From NCBI RefSeq assembly GCF_014692505.1, contig NZ_JACNYK010000005.1:124001-188000 (forward strand): a stretch of DNA of 64,000 nucleotides. Direction: 5' to 3'. Below are positions 1 through 8,859 of this stretch, piece after piece (position 1 is the stretch's first letter; the number at the start of each line of letters is the position of its first letter). Origin of the DNA: Sphingobacterium arenae (GTDB lineage Bacteria > Bacteroidota > Bacteroidia > Sphingobacteriales > Sphingobacteriaceae). Position numbers and translations under genes: made by a program. Under the pieces are notes generated by a model. That model did no database searches, was not told where the DNA came from, and saw nothing but the letters and a program-made list of their open reading frames with translations.

Positions 1-1741
1 TGATCCGATAGTCACCCATCTGTTTGGGTTCGCCTTCAGTCAAAAATAGGTTTTCACCCGGATCGGAAAACTTATCGCCTTCCTGACCAAAGTTTTGCAC
101 CTGTATATAGCGGCTCTCGTTGATGGAGATAACCTCGTTTGTCGCGGCAGCAATGAGTGCTCCCAGTAGTAGCAGGGCGAAACCGATATGGGCAACTGCA
201 GATCCAGCTAATCGCCATTTACCTTTCAATGCATCACCCAAAACACGCATATTTGCCAGTAAGCAAAATATACAAGCTAGCGTCAGCAACATATACATCA
301 CATTGGTGTATGTCTTCGTAAAATAAACAATAAGCGCGCTTAATACGATAGCAAATAGAAATGACGCCAAAGTGGATACCCAGAATTTTTTGTGATCTGT
401 TCTTTTATATTTCAAAAATTGCGTGAACGCCGTGACGAGCATAATGACTACGGCAAAAGCTCCTTGCCATTTATTATAATGTGGAATCGGGTCCACGGGA
501 GGTGCCACCTTGGTGCCAAATAATGCGTTGAATACCGGGATGGAAGTCGTCGCTATCATCTGTATACAAGCGACGGTTAATACTAAACCGCCGATAAACA
601 TCCAAAATTCGCGCGAATAAATATCTTCTTCTTGCTTAGAAGAGGGCATTTCTTTTCTACGCCATATCAACATAACGACCATCAGTATAAGATAGGCCAA
701 GTTGAAGACGATAAGTTGCCCCGACATCCCTAAACTTGTGAAAGAGTGAACCGAGGTTTCCCCCAGTATACCACTTCTGGTAAGGTAAGAAGCATAAATG
801 ACAAGTACAAAACTTATCATTGTCAGGAGCGTCGCGGTAAAAAAACCATGTCCAGAATTACGGTATGCGAGTATGACATGCACCGCCGCAATGAGCGTTA
901 GCCAAGGGATGATCGATACATTTTCCACCGGATCCCATGCCCAGAATCCGCCAAAATTTAGTGCTTCATATGCCCAAAATGATCCCATAATAATACCCGC
1001 ACCCAAAATCATGACAGCAAAAAGTGCCCACGGTAACCCCGGTTTCATCCATTCTTTATAGCGTTTGAGCCAAAGCCCCGATGCAGCATATGCAAAGGGA
1101 ACAATCATAGATGCAAAACCTAAAAATAGAGTAGGGGGGTGGATAACCATCCAGTAGTTTTGTAATAACGGATTTAATCCGTTCCCATCAGCGATCATAT
1201 TCAAATAATCAGGACGACTAAAAATAGGAGCTTGGAGTGCGTCCCGTAGCAGAATAAAGGGCGAACTACCAATGCGCGAACCAAATATCTCCACGCCGAT
1301 TAACATAGAACCCAAAAATACCTGACACAGCATAACGAATGTCATAACCGGTGCTTCCCAAGTCTTAGCCTTAAACACGAGGACAATGCCTAACACCACC
1401 TGCCAGAACATCCAAAGCCAGAAACTTCCTTCCTGTCCTTCCCAAAAGGAAGAAATGATATAGTGCGTTGGTAGCGATTTCGAGGAATGGGCCCAAACAT
1501 AGTGGTATTCAAAATAATGATTGTAGATGAGATAGAACAGAATGGTTCCAATAGCAACGACGGAGATCAAGTTTGTCCAAAAGCCAATTCGGGCGAGTGT
1601 TTTCCAAGACTTAACTTCGGGTTCACGTGTGGCGAAGAAGTAGCTGATAAGAGAAAAAAGGGCTGCACCAAAGGAAAGAATCACAAAAAATTGACCAATT
1701 TTCCCGGGTAAAAGATGTTCTCCAACGTAATTAACGTCCAT
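1..1741 (-). CDS. ccmF: Cytochrome c heme lyase CcmF (3' end beyond window)
   Basis: An open frame runs from an ATG at 1741 to the window's left edge, so only the N-terminal ~580 residues are visible. The translation is a multi-pass membrane protein with the tryptophan-rich WWD heme-handling motif (GGFWAWDPVENVS) at about residues 261-273, followed by repeated hydrophobic segments, as in CcmF/CcsA-type heme lyases. The family takes heme from holo-CcmE and ligates it to apocytochrome c on the periplasmic side. It lies directly downstream of ccmE on the same strand, 79 bp away, which supports CcmF over other CcsA-family members. The C-terminal part cannot be assessed. Confidence 0.9.
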   Translation of the reverse strand, partial: MDVNYVGEHLLPGKIGQFFVILSFGAALFSLISYFFATREPEVKSWKTLARIGFWTNLISVVAIGTILFYLIYNHYFEYHYVWAHSSKSLPTHYIISSFWEGQEGSFWLWMFWQVVLGIVLVFKAKTWEAPVMTFVMLCQVFLGSMLIGVEIFGSRIGSSPFILLRDALQAPIFSRPDYLNMIADGNGLNPLLQNYWMVIHPPTLFLGFASMIVPFAYAASGLWLKRYKEWMKPGLPWALFAVMILGAGIIMGSFWAYEALNFGGFWAWDPVENVSIIPWLTLIAAVHVILAYRNSGHGFFTATLLTMISFVLVIYASYLTRSGILGETSVHSFTSLGMSGQLIVFNLAYLILMVVMLIWRRKEMPSSKQEEDIYSREFWMFIGGLVLTVACIQMIATTSIPVFNALFGTKVAPPVDPIPHYNKWQGAFAVVIMLVTAFTQFLKYKRTDHKKFWVSTLASFLFAIVLSALIVYFTKTYTNVMYMLLTLACIFCLLANMRVLGDALKGKWRLAGSAVAHIGFALLLLGALIAAATNEVISINESRYIQVQNFGQEGDKFSDPGENLFLTEGEPKQMGDYRI

Positions 1742-1820
1742 TATTCAAAATAAAATTATCTAACGATATCCACCTTGTTGGCGGTTTTGTTTAAAAGGCC
1801 TAACGAAATAACGACTGCCA

Positions 1821-2246
1821 CTATTCCCTACCTAAAAATGCCGTTACAGGCGCTACACTTGTTTCGATGACTTCCACCTCATCTTCGTTATATTTAGAAG
1901 GGCATTTCATTAATATCTTACTCGCGTGGAATACATCGCCCTCCATTTTACCCGTCAGTACAATTTGTTCAGATCGTTCGATATCTTGAGGCTTCGATCC
2001 TCGGAACACCACTTCGCATTCCGTACTATCATTATCGTACATATAGAAAGAAAAATGATTAGCATCTTTAATCGGGTCATAATACAAATCTTTCTCTTTG
2101 TTGAGCACGCCGACCACATAAAGCTCTGTTTCTTTCTGTTTGGCTTCCGTAAACGTAGAATATGTGCTAGAGTCCGTATAAATAACGACAATCATCGCAA
2201 TCGCCACAGCGATGATAACAATTAAGATAATTGAACTTTTTTTCAT
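1821..2246 (-). CDS. ccmE: Cytochrome c maturation heme chaperone CcmE, Cys-type
   Basis: A 141-residue protein with one N-terminal membrane anchor (residues ~5-23) and a periplasmic OB-fold region, the normal CcmE layout and length. CcmE binds heme covalently and passes it to CcmF, the next gene. The usual heme-binding motif HxxxY is replaced here by CPSKY (Cys115 to Tyr119). Such CxxxY CcmE proteins are known from Desulfovibrio and other lineages, so this looks like a natural variant and not a broken gene. No ccmC or ccmD is seen upstream; the gene opens its operon after a 309-bp gap. Confidence 0.88.
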   Translation of the reverse strand: MKKSSIILIVIIAVAIAMIVVIYTDSSTYSTFTEAKQKETELYVVGVLNKEKDLYYDPIKDANHFSFYMYDNDSTECEVVFRGSKPQDIERSEQIVLTGKMEGDVFHASKILMKCPSKYNEDEVEVIETSVAPVTAFLGRE

Positions 2247-2388
2247 CTAATTATATTTTAAATGGCAATGAGAACTTAACGTGAATATTATATTTCCGTA
2301 TTCCAATATTATTTATGTCTCTGTTTCCCATTGCACTATCTCTATATGAGAGATCTCTGTTGTAAGATACTAACGCAAATGAATATAA

Positions 2389-2415
2389 CCTAGATATTCC
2401 ATGTGTCCTTTAAAA
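2389..2415 (+). repeat. Dispersed 27-bp repeat, copy A
   Basis: The 27 bases from 2389 match the reverse complement of 56376-56402 at 25 of 27 positions (core GATATTCCATGTG, then CCTTTAAAA). Both copies are in intergenic DNA next to unrelated genes. Function unknown; it could be a fragment of a small dispersed element or a regulatory site. Confidence 0.6.
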
Positions 2416-2530
2416 GACAAATTATATATATAGGAAATACAAAATTACAAAATGCTTTTACAAGATAGGAATTTGCAAAATTTTGCACACTATTTAGAAT
2501 TATTCTATATAGATATCCCGCTTTTTGTGT

Positions 2531-2538
2531 TATTTTTG
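2531..2538 (+). promoter_or_regulatory. mnmD promoter -7 box
   Basis: TATTTTTG fits the Bacteroidota -7 consensus TAnnTTTG exactly. It overlaps the upstream GTG at 2538, so transcription would begin near 2545 and that GTG cannot be the start codon; the ATG at 2556 fits. No good TTG is seen at the -33 spacing. Confidence 0.55.
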
Positions 2539-2555
2539 TGGAAAAATACCTTAAT

Positions 2556-3224
2556 ATGCAATTTGTAGTAACGGGTGATGGGTCGTTCACCTTGTACCAT
2601 CCTGAAGTTGGTGAGCATTATCATTCTAAACATGGCGCGGTACAAGAAAGTCAACACGTCTTTCTCCATTCAGGATTGGATTTTTTCATACAAAGAGAGA
2701 AAAGTACCGAAGTGGCCGTGTTGGAGGTAGGGTTTGGTACCGGATTGAATTTTTTGTTGACAGCCGACCATGTGGATAACCTGAATCTAAATTTGAGATA
2801 TGTCGGTATTGAGGCATACCCCTTGGAAGAAGGTGTGATCATTAAAACTGGATATGACAATTTTGTAAAGCCGGTAATTTGGACGAATTTCAAACGTAGT
2901 TATGAAACAGCACAAAGACAAGAAGTAGCTTTTACAGACACTGTCAACCTATTTATTGCACATCAAAAAGCATCAGACTTCTACGACACACAAAAATTCG
3001 ATGTGATCTATTTTGATGCTTTTGCTGCCGTACACCAACCGGAGATGTGGACAACCGAAATATTAGAACATCTCTGTTCTTTTTTACGGGTGGGGGGTGT
3101 TTTTGTAACCTATGCTATTACGGGGAATTTAAAGCGGACAATGAAAGCTTTGGGTTTTGCTATTGAAAAGGCACCGGGAGCTCCCGGTAAAAGGGAAATG
3201 CTGCGAGCCGTTAAAATGGTGTGA
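2556..3224 (+). CDS. mnmD: tRNA 5-methylaminomethyl-2-thiouridine methyltransferase, MnmD type
   Basis: 222 residues matching the methyltransferase half of bifunctional MnmC (DUF752 family), without the oxidase domain. The SAM-binding glycine motif (VLEVGFGTGLN) and the later acidic stretch (FDVIYFDAFA) are plain, as is the family N-terminus (TGDGSFTLYHPE). It would perform the final methylation of the wobble uridine modification mnm5s2U in certain tRNAs. ATG 2556 was chosen over the in-frame GTG at 2538 because a -7 promoter box covers that GTG. It converges on the FKBP gene across a shared terminator. Confidence 0.88.
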   Translation: MQFVVTGDGSFTLYHPEVGEHYHSKHGAVQESQHVFLHSGLDFFIQREKSTEVAVLEVGFGTGLNFLLTADHVDNLNLNLRYVGIEAYPLEEGVIIKTGYDNFVKPVIWTNFKRSYETAQRQEVAFTDTVNLFIAHQKASDFYDTQKFDVIYFDAFAAVHQPEMWTTEILEHLCSFLRVGGVFVTYAITGNLKRTMKALGFAIEKAPGAPGKREMLRAVKMV

Positions 3225-3229
3225 TAAAG

Positions 3230-3272
3230 AGACTATGTGCCAATCCTTTTTTGGATGTACACATAGTCTTTA
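3230..3272. terminator. Bidirectional terminator between mnmD and FKBP gene
   Basis: A 10-bp perfect stem (AGACTATGTG / CACATAGTCT) with an inner ATCC/GGAT pairing lies between two convergent stop codons. A and T runs flank the stem modestly, so it can serve both strands. Confidence 0.7.
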
Positions 3273-3277
3273 TCTAA

Positions 3278-3778
3278 TTAATGATCTGATTGACCGTCGA
3301 TGCCATGTGCATGACCATGTGCCAATTCCTCTTCAGTAGCAGGGCGCACGGCTAAAATTTCCACATCAAAATTCAATGTTTTACCAGCCATGGGGTGGTT
3401 TAAATCAGCTACAACGGCTTCTGGAGTAACATCGACAACCACAGCACGGAATTGGTTGCCCTCATTATCTTGTAAAGGTAAGACTTCACCAACCGGAGGA
3501 AGTCCTGTTTCTTTAAACATATCAGCAGGCAACTGCGCAACGGCACGGTCATCTTTTTCTCCATAAGCATCGTTTGGCTCTAAAATAAAAGAAGTCTTAT
3601 CGCCGATATTCAACCCCGCGATATTTTCTTCAAATTTGGGTAGCATCATACCTACACCATATAGAAAGGTCAATGGATTCTCTGTTGTGGTCTCTTCTAC
3701 AAATGCTTTTTCTCCATCTGCTTCTAGAGTTTGAAGCTTGTAATTCAATGCAACGACATTGTTGTTTTCTATTGCCAT
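3278..3778 (-). CDS. FKBP-type peptidyl-prolyl isomerase, SlyD-like
   Basis: 166 residues with the SlyD layout: an FKBP half (residues ~1-70, motif TFLYGVGMMLPKFEENIAG), an insert-in-flap chaperone segment (~71-125, with NDAYGE at its start) and the FKBP return strand (HPMAGKTLNFDVEIL). The tail has a short His-rich stretch (HGHAHG), reminiscent of but much shorter than the metal-binding tail of E. coli SlyD. Expected role: cytoplasmic prolyl isomerase/chaperone, perhaps binding nickel or other metals. A possible own promoter lies inside the end of the upstream DUF255 gene. Confidence 0.85.
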   Translation of the reverse strand: MAIENNNVVALNYKLQTLEADGEKAFVEETTTENPLTFLYGVGMMLPKFEENIAGLNIGDKTSFILEPNDAYGEKDDRAVAQLPADMFKETGLPPVGEVLPLQDNEGNQFRAVVVDVTPEAVVADLNHPMAGKTLNFDVEILAVRPATEEELAHGHAHGIDGQSDH

Positions 3779-3783
3779 TTTAT

Positions 3784-5811
3784 TTAATTTATTTGGGACG
3801 AATCCCGGTTACCATGTATTAATGCAAGCAGTTCTACCACAGAATTTTGAGGTAAACTACACGCACGATTCTTACAAAGGTAGGATTTTGATTCCATTCC
3901 CCCTTTATCTTTTAACAACGATAAATTACTTTTTGTTCCACCCAGTGTTATTTTATTGGGGATATAATGTTTGTCGAGTTGTTTCCGCCAAGCTACTGCG
4001 TCCTTGCCGGTTAGTGCTATCGTATTATTCCCATGCACATGTTCCAATAGTTGGATAGCCCAATTGGAATAGGCTGATCCATATTGTTTGATATGCGGAA
4101 AGACATTGGCAAATACTTGGTCGGCTACATCTATGTAACCTTGCTTGTCCAGTAACTCGCCTAGTCGATAGAGCACGCGTACGATGACAGATGACGACGC
4201 TGGAATAACATTATCCATAATTTCACTTTTGCGGGCAATTAGCTTTTCGGCGTCTTGAGCGGTATAGAAAAATGCTTTTTCTTTGTTGTCATAAAACGTT
4301 TCTATAGCCTTCTCAGCTAAACTATGGGCATCGTGCAACCAATGTTCCTCAAACGTGGCCTCATATAATGCGATAAAACCTTCTATTGTAAATGCGTAAT
4401 CATCTAAAAAGCCATAAATCTGTCGGTTATGGTCGGCGGGTTGGTGAAGTAAATTAGTATCCCAAAAACAATACTGTTTGATGAAATTTGCCGTTTGGAT
4501 AGCCCTATCAAGATACAACTGTTTATCGAATACCCGGTATGCATCCACTAATCCTTTTAAAAAGAGTGCATTCCACGAGGTGAGTTGCTTATTGTCGAGG
4601 CTTGGTCTTATTCGTTTTTCGCGATAAACGCGTAGCTTTTCTTTTATTTCCCGGAGATAGTTTTCCCACTCATCGAGGAGAAAACCACTTTCTAAAGCCA
4701 CATTGTCTCCATCAATAGCACAATATAGTACATTCGTACCTTCTTCGCTCCAATTTCCAACCTTCGTTACGTGAAAATAATCGATAAAAAGAGAAGCGTC
4801 TTCATTCAGTATGTTTTCTAGTTCTTCCTGATGGAACGTATAGAATTTCCCTTCTATGCCTTCACTGTCTGCGTCCAATGCTGAATAAAAACCACCATTT
4901 TTCGCAAGCATTTCCCGTAACGCCCAGTCGACAGTTTCTTCAACAACTCTTTCATATAACCGAATAGGGCGTTGCTGATAAGCTTCACTGAATAAAGAAA
5001 TAAGCTGTCCGTTATCATAAAGCATTTTCTCAAAATGCGGAATATGCCATCGACCGTCTACGGCGTAGCGGGCAAACCCTCCACCTATTTGATCGTAGAT
5101 ACCTCCGTTTGCTATTTTTTGTAAGGTAAAGTGTACATGTTCTAATACCGATTGATCCTTAGCGAGAAATGCGTAGCGCAGAAAAAATAGCCAATTATTC
5201 GGTAAGGGAAATTTTGGTTCTCTACTATAGCCACCGTTTATTGTGTCAAATTGTGCTTTCCATGGGGTTACGATATGATGTAAGTCACGCTCTGTATAGG
5301 CTTCCGGGATAGGAGCTATAGGCAATCTTTCTGCTTGATGGATGCCTTTTGATAGACGTTCAGCATAGTCGAGAGCGATCTCCGGGGTCTCTTCCCACAT
5401 CTTCGCTATCTGTAATAATACTTGTTGCCAATCATGAGACTTAAAATAAGTGCCACCGTATATAGGACGTCCGTCGGGAAGGCAGATACAATTCAACGGC
5501 CAGCCTCCAGCATTCGTCATTAATTGTACGGCGATCATATAGATTTGGTCAATGTCTGGACGTTCCTCACGATCAATTTTAATAGACACATACAGGGTAT
5601 TCATCGTCTGCGCAATAGCGTCGTTTTCGAAACTTTCACGCTCCATGACGTGACACCAATGGCAAGCCGAGTAACCGATGCTCACAATAATGAGTTTGTT
5701 CTCATCCTTCGCCTTTTGTAATGCCTCTTCACCCCATGGCATCCAATTGACAGGGTTGTGGGCATGTTGTTTTAAATACGGTGAGCTTTCATTTTGAAGT
5801 TGATTTGCCAT
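3784..5811 (-). CDS. DUF255 thioredoxin-domain protein (YyaL/SPATA20 family)
   Basis: 675 residues, the usual length of the YyaL/SPATA20 family. The N-terminal thioredoxin-like domain (residues ~1-165) contains the hallmark SACHWCHVMERESFEN with a CHWC pair; the rest resembles an (alpha/alpha)6 barrel (motifs GGGFARYAVDGRWHIPHFEKM and SWNALFLKGLVDA). Its biochemical role is not settled; members have been annotated as thioredoxin-like or as epimerase/glycosidase-fold proteins. No signal peptide, so cytoplasmic. It ends 5 bp before the FKBP gene start, suggesting co-transcription. Confidence 0.85.
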   Translation of the reverse strand: MANQLQNESSPYLKQHAHNPVNWMPWGEEALQKAKDENKLIIVSIGYSACHWCHVMERESFENDAIAQTMNTLYVSIKIDREERPDIDQIYMIAVQLMTNAGGWPLNCICLPDGRPIYGGTYFKSHDWQQVLLQIAKMWEETPEIALDYAERLSKGIHQAERLPIAPIPEAYTERDLHHIVTPWKAQFDTINGGYSREPKFPLPNNWLFFLRYAFLAKDQSVLEHVHFTLQKIANGGIYDQIGGGFARYAVDGRWHIPHFEKMLYDNGQLISLFSEAYQQRPIRLYERVVEETVDWALREMLAKNGGFYSALDADSEGIEGKFYTFHQEELENILNEDASLFIDYFHVTKVGNWSEEGTNVLYCAIDGDNVALESGFLLDEWENYLREIKEKLRVYREKRIRPSLDNKQLTSWNALFLKGLVDAYRVFDKQLYLDRAIQTANFIKQYCFWDTNLLHQPADHNRQIYGFLDDYAFTIEGFIALYEATFEEHWLHDAHSLAEKAIETFYDNKEKAFFYTAQDAEKLIARKSEIMDNVIPASSSVIVRVLYRLGELLDKQGYIDVADQVFANVFPHIKQYGSAYSNWAIQLLEHVHGNNTIALTGKDAVAWRKQLDKHYIPNKITLGGTKSNLSLLKDKGGMESKSYLCKNRACSLPQNSVVELLALIHGNRDSSQIN
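3875..3882 (-). promoter_or_regulatory. Candidate -7 box for FKBP gene
   Basis: On the minus strand the bases read TACCTTTG, an exact match to TAnnTTTG, 93 bp upstream of the FKBP start and inside the 3' end of the DUF255 gene. No TTG at the right spacing, so support is partial. Confidence 0.35.
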
Positions 5812-5858
5812 ATCTTATACATATTCCGTCTTACAGCGAACGGACACTATTTGTCCTT

Positions 5859-6359
5859 TCAATAGTCGGTGATGATCTGTTTTAAGGTAGCGGTATTTGC
5901 CGATAACATCGAATAATCTATTCCTCGCTCCAATTCCAAATGAGCGGTATGGGCCGTTTTAAGATCGACGAAACGATCGGTGGTATATGCAACAAGATCA
6001 GAAATGCCGGGATTGTGACCGAACAGTAAAACGTGATTATACGATGCTGGTACGTCGTTTAAGCACTTCATCAAAAAAAGATAATGTGCTTCATAAACTT
6101 TTGGTGTCCACAAAATGAGATCTTCGGAGTAACCTAAAATGTCACAAAAAATTTTTGCTGTTTGTTTCGCGCGATTAGCTGGAGAGGAGATAACCAGTGT
6201 CTTGTCATCCACTGTAGGCAGTAGCGTTTTTAGTTTCTCCGCAATAAGTGTGGCACGATTAACACCCTTGGGGAGCAAATCCCTATCGAAGTCGTCCTTT
6301 TCAAAAGTAGGGAGCTCAGCCTTTGCATGTCGAATGATATAGAGCGATTTGGTTTCCAT
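5859..6359 (-). CDS. SixA-like histidine phosphatase
   Basis: 166 residues of the histidine phosphatase superfamily in the short SixA-type form. The catalytic RHA motif follows the first strand (LYIIRHAKAE), with a second conserved histidine in LLFGHNPGIS. SixA removes phosphate from phosphohistidine on HPt domains, but small homologues may have other substrates, so only the fold and phosphatase class are firm. It sits 12 bp downstream of the isomerase-like lipoprotein gene. Confidence 0.82.
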   Translation of the reverse strand: METKSLYIIRHAKAELPTFEKDDFDRDLLPKGVNRATLIAEKLKTLLPTVDDKTLVISSPANRAKQTAKIFCDILGYSEDLILWTPKVYEAHYLFLMKCLNDVPASYNHVLLFGHNPGISDLVAYTTDRFVDLKTAHTAHLELERGIDYSMLSANTATLKQIITDY

Positions 6360-6371
6360 ATTTACCTTTCC

Positions 6372-7343
6372 TCATTTTGTTAAATGCTTTTTTACGTAAT
6401 CGTAACTTCTCTTTATACTTTCGAATTTATTGGGCAAATAAATGTCATCTTGTTCTACGAATGCATACTTTAACCCCGACTTATTCGCATATTCCGCAAT
6501 TCGGGTGAAATCTATTGCTCCGGTTCCGACTTCGGTATATTTTATTTCCTTCATAATGTCCTCAAAGTCTACATCGTCATAGTCTTCTCCCACAACTGGA
6601 TTTGTATGCCGTTTGTCCATATCTTTTATATGCCACATCGGAAATCGTCCCGGATATTTATCGAAATAAGATTGCGGGCTAAGACCGGCTTTTTCGATCC
6701 AAAAAAGATCGAGCTCAAAATCTACGAGGTCAGGTTCCGTAAAAGCAATAAGAATATCCAATCCTCGTGTGCCATTTCCAAAACGTCTAAATTCCCAGAA
6801 ATGGTTATGATACCCCACTTTAATACCCGCTTTTTTTGCCATCTCACCAAACTTATTTAACTGTTCTGCGGCATATTGGTAATCTTCGGTTTTTAAATTG
6901 TTCAAATCGTCCATGGGCGTAACAGGGGCAACGATATAGGATTGACCTAGATGATGCGCAATCTCAATGTATTTTTCAATGTTTTCGTGTTCCGTTAAGC
7001 TTCTGTTCAGGTATTTCGATAGATCATAGTGTCCGCTATGTGTTTTCAAATTATGGTCGTCCAATATTTTTTTTAGTTCTGCAATTGGAAGTTTCCAATA
7101 CGTACCCGTGACAACATCAACACCAAATGTTTCAACATGTTTGTATCCTATTTTAGCTACTGTACTTATTGTTTCCAAAGGATCTTCAGTCAATAAATCC
7201 CGGATGGAATACAATTGAAGACCTAAATTATGAAAAGGACCATTTCCCGATTTGTCGTCTTGACATGAGAATAAGTATGGACTAAGAAAAGCACTGGATA
7301 TTCCTAAACCAGCCTGCTTTAAAAATCGTCTTCTATTTTGCAT
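6372..7343 (-). CDS. Sugar phosphate isomerase/epimerase-like TIM-barrel lipoprotein
   Basis: 323 residues. The N-terminus has a twin-arginine-like sequence (RRRFLKQAG), a hydrophobic stretch and a lipobox ending in Cys27 (LFSC), so it is probably an exported lipoprotein. The rest is an AP-endonuclease-2/xylose-isomerase-like TIM barrel (LGLQLYSIRD, GYHNHFWEF, HIKDMD, FVEQDD), with His and acidic residues placed to bind a divalent metal. Exported proteins of this family in Bacteroidota are thought to act on sugars or inositol-like compounds; the substrate is unknown. Confidence 0.8.
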   Translation of the reverse strand: MQNRRRFLKQAGLGISSAFLSPYLFSCQDDKSGNGPFHNLGLQLYSIRDLLTEDPLETISTVAKIGYKHVETFGVDVVTGTYWKLPIAELKKILDDHNLKTHSGHYDLSKYLNRSLTEHENIEKYIEIAHHLGQSYIVAPVTPMDDLNNLKTEDYQYAAEQLNKFGEMAKKAGIKVGYHNHFWEFRRFGNGTRGLDILIAFTEPDLVDFELDLFWIEKAGLSPQSYFDKYPGRFPMWHIKDMDKRHTNPVVGEDYDDVDFEDIMKEIKYTEVGTGAIDFTRIAEYANKSGLKYAFVEQDDIYLPNKFESIKRSYDYVKKHLTK

Positions 7344-7390
7344 ACTTTGAAATTTCTTTAAAAAAGCGGTAATCCGAGATGAAAGATATG

Positions 7391-7427
7391 AAAAAAAGGA
7401 TTCTACTTTTTATAGAATCCTTTTTTT
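7391..7427. terminator. Strong terminator downstream of frr
   Basis: A perfect 15-bp stem (A7 GGATTCTA / TAGAATCC T7) with a 7-nt loop. T runs exist on both strands; it most likely ends the pyrH-frr transcript and insulates the isomerase gene. Confidence 0.85.
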
Positions 7428-7482
7428 ATTTTCTGTCTTCTCGTTTTTTTGAAGTTCTAAACTAGGAAGAAAAGAATAATGA

Positions 7483-8046
7483 CTAGACTGTCATAACATC
7501 TTTTTCTTTCAATTCGGCGAGTTGATCAACTTTCGCAATGAAAGAATCTGTTAGTTTCTGCACTTCACCCTCACCCACTTTGATCTCATCTTCTGAGATA
7601 CCTTCACCTTTTAATTTCTTAATGGACTCATTTGCATCTTTGCGAATATTCCGAATAGCAACACGACCTTTCTCAGCTTCTTCTTTTACTTTTTTTACTA
7701 AGTCGCGGCGGCGTTCTTCTGTCAACGGAGGTACTGCTAAACGAATGATAGCACCGTCATTTTGCGGATTTAATCCGATGTTTGAATCGACAATAGCTTT
7801 TTCGATTGTATTGATTAAATTTTTCTCCCATGGTTGGATAACGATCGTTCTAGCATCGGTCGTATTGATATTACTAACCTGGGAAAGTGGGGTCATGGTG
7901 CCATAATAGTCGATGGCGATTCCATCAAGCATGGTAGGAGAGGCTTTGCCTGCTCTGATTTTTGTCAGTTCAGATTCTGTATGAGTCACGGCCTTACCCA
8001 TGTTCTCTTTGCAGTCATCTAATTCTAAGGATATCAGTTCATTCAT
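7483..8046 (-). CDS. frr: Ribosome recycling factor
   Basis: 187 residues, the normal RRF length, with the family features: a three-helix bundle with Arg/Lys-rich segments (TKIRAGKASPTMLDGI near residue 29; LTEERRRDLVKKVKEEAE near 116; RNIRKDANESIKKL near 139) around a small beta domain. With EF-G it splits post-termination ribosomes. It is 27 bp downstream of pyrH, the usual pairing, and is followed by a strong terminator. Confidence 0.97.
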   Translation of the reverse strand: MNELISLELDDCKENMGKAVTHTESELTKIRAGKASPTMLDGIAIDYYGTMTPLSQVSNINTTDARTIVIQPWEKNLINTIEKAIVDSNIGLNPQNDGAIIRLAVPPLTEERRRDLVKKVKEEAEKGRVAIRNIRKDANESIKKLKGEGISEDEIKVGEGEVQKLTDSFIAKVDQLAELKEKDVMTV

Positions 8047-8073
8047 ATCTTTATAAGTTTCTTTTGTAACAAA

Positions 8074-8778
8074 TTAACTAACAACTGTCCCGATATGGTC
8101 ACCGTTGGCTAACTTCTTCAGGTTTCCTGGCTTGTTCATGTCAAACACAATAATTGGAAGGTTATTTTCCTGGCACAAAGTAAATGCTGTCATATCCATT
8201 ACATTTAGTCCTTTTTCATAAACTTCATGGAAAGAAATCTTGTCATAACGTTGCGCTGACGGGTCTTTTTCGGGGTCAGCTGTATAGATACCATCTACGC
8301 GGGTGCCTTTAAGTACAGCATCAGCATTAATTTCGATGGCACGTAAAGAAGCGGCCGTATCTGTTGTAAAATACGGATTTCCTGTACCTGCACCAAAAAT
8401 AACAATTCTTCCTTTTTCGAGATGCCGCACCGCCCGTCTACGAATAAATGGCTCACATATCTGCTCCATTTTAATTGCGGTCAGCAAACGAGTCTTTAAG
8501 CCAACTTTTTCCAATGCATCCTGTAGAGCCATACTGTTAATGACGGTTGCTAACATGCCCATATAATCAGCTTGCACCCGGTCCATCCCAGCTTTTTCTG
8601 CACTTAAACCACGGTAGATATTGCCTCCACCGATAACGATGGCAATCTCTAAACCTTGGCTGTGAATCTCTTTAATGTCGTTTGCATATTGCATCACCCT
8701 ATTGATGTCGATGCCGTAACTTTGTTCGCCCATTAAGGCTTCTCCGCTGAGTTTGAGTAGGATACGTTTATATTTCAT
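8074..8778 (-). CDS. pyrH: UMP kinase
   Basis: 234 residues of the amino acid kinase fold, bacterial UMP kinase type (MKYKRILLKLSGEAL at the start, then VIGGGNIYRG and the TDTAASLRA segment). It phosphorylates UMP to UDP in pyrimidine nucleotide synthesis. An upstream in-frame ATG at 8802 would add eight non-conserved residues; 8778 is preferred because a -7 promoter box sits at 8807-8814, placing the transcript start at about 8800, and because family members begin at this methionine. Confidence 0.97.
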   Translation of the reverse strand: MKYKRILLKLSGEALMGEQSYGIDINRVMQYANDIKEIHSQGLEIAIVIGGGNIYRGLSAEKAGMDRVQADYMGMLATVINSMALQDALEKVGLKTRLLTAIKMEQICEPFIRRRAVRHLEKGRIVIFGAGTGNPYFTTDTAASLRAIEINADAVLKGTRVDGIYTADPEKDPSAQRYDKISFHEVYEKGLNVMDMTAFTLCQENNLPIIVFDMNKPGNLKKLANGDHIGTVVS

Positions 8779-8806
8779 GATCGTTTTTTGGAATATTTCC
8801 AAAAGC

Positions 8807-8814
8807 CAAAGATA
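8807..8814 (-). promoter_or_regulatory. pyrH-frr promoter -7 box
   Basis: Minus strand reads TATCTTTG, an exact TAnnTTTG match, about 29 bp upstream of the pyrH ATG at 8778. No well-spaced TTG was found. Confidence 0.5.
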
Positions 8815-8859
8815 AAACTTTTTTCCAAGCCACCCATGATTATATTACCCTTTTTATCA

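Larger units (their letters stand above)
2247..2555. other. Intergenic region between divergent ccmE and mnmD
   Basis: AT-rich, no convincing gene. It holds a small inverted repeat at 2338-2354 (ATCTCT, 5-nt loop, AGAGAT), a 27-bp sequence at 2389-2415 that recurs upstream of accB, and the mnmD -7 box at 2531-2538. No clear ccmE promoter was found. Confidence 0.6.

Noticed and set aside
120..1711. Series of plus-strand open frames (68-87 codons)
   Set aside because: They lie antisense to ccmF, whose minus-strand translation has clear family motifs; none shows a recognisable protein.
1743..1820. Short frame between ccmE and ccmF as an extension of ccmE
   Set aside because: The 20-codon stretch (VVISLGLLNKTANKVDIVR) is out of frame with ccmE, has no ATG and no family match.
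2538..2555. GTG start giving mnmD six extra residues
   Set aside because: The GTG overlaps the -7 promoter element TATTTTTG and would not be on the transcript.
2390..2590. 66-codon minus-strand frame upstream of ccmE, possible ccmD
   Set aside because: It runs antisense into mnmD, has no CcmD-like sequence and is composed of AT-rich intergenic codons.
6372..7343. Genuine Tat substrate linked to tatC in this window
   Set aside because: The twin-arginine stretch is suggestive, but the genes are 47 kb apart and the signal ends in a lipobox; Sec export cannot be excluded.
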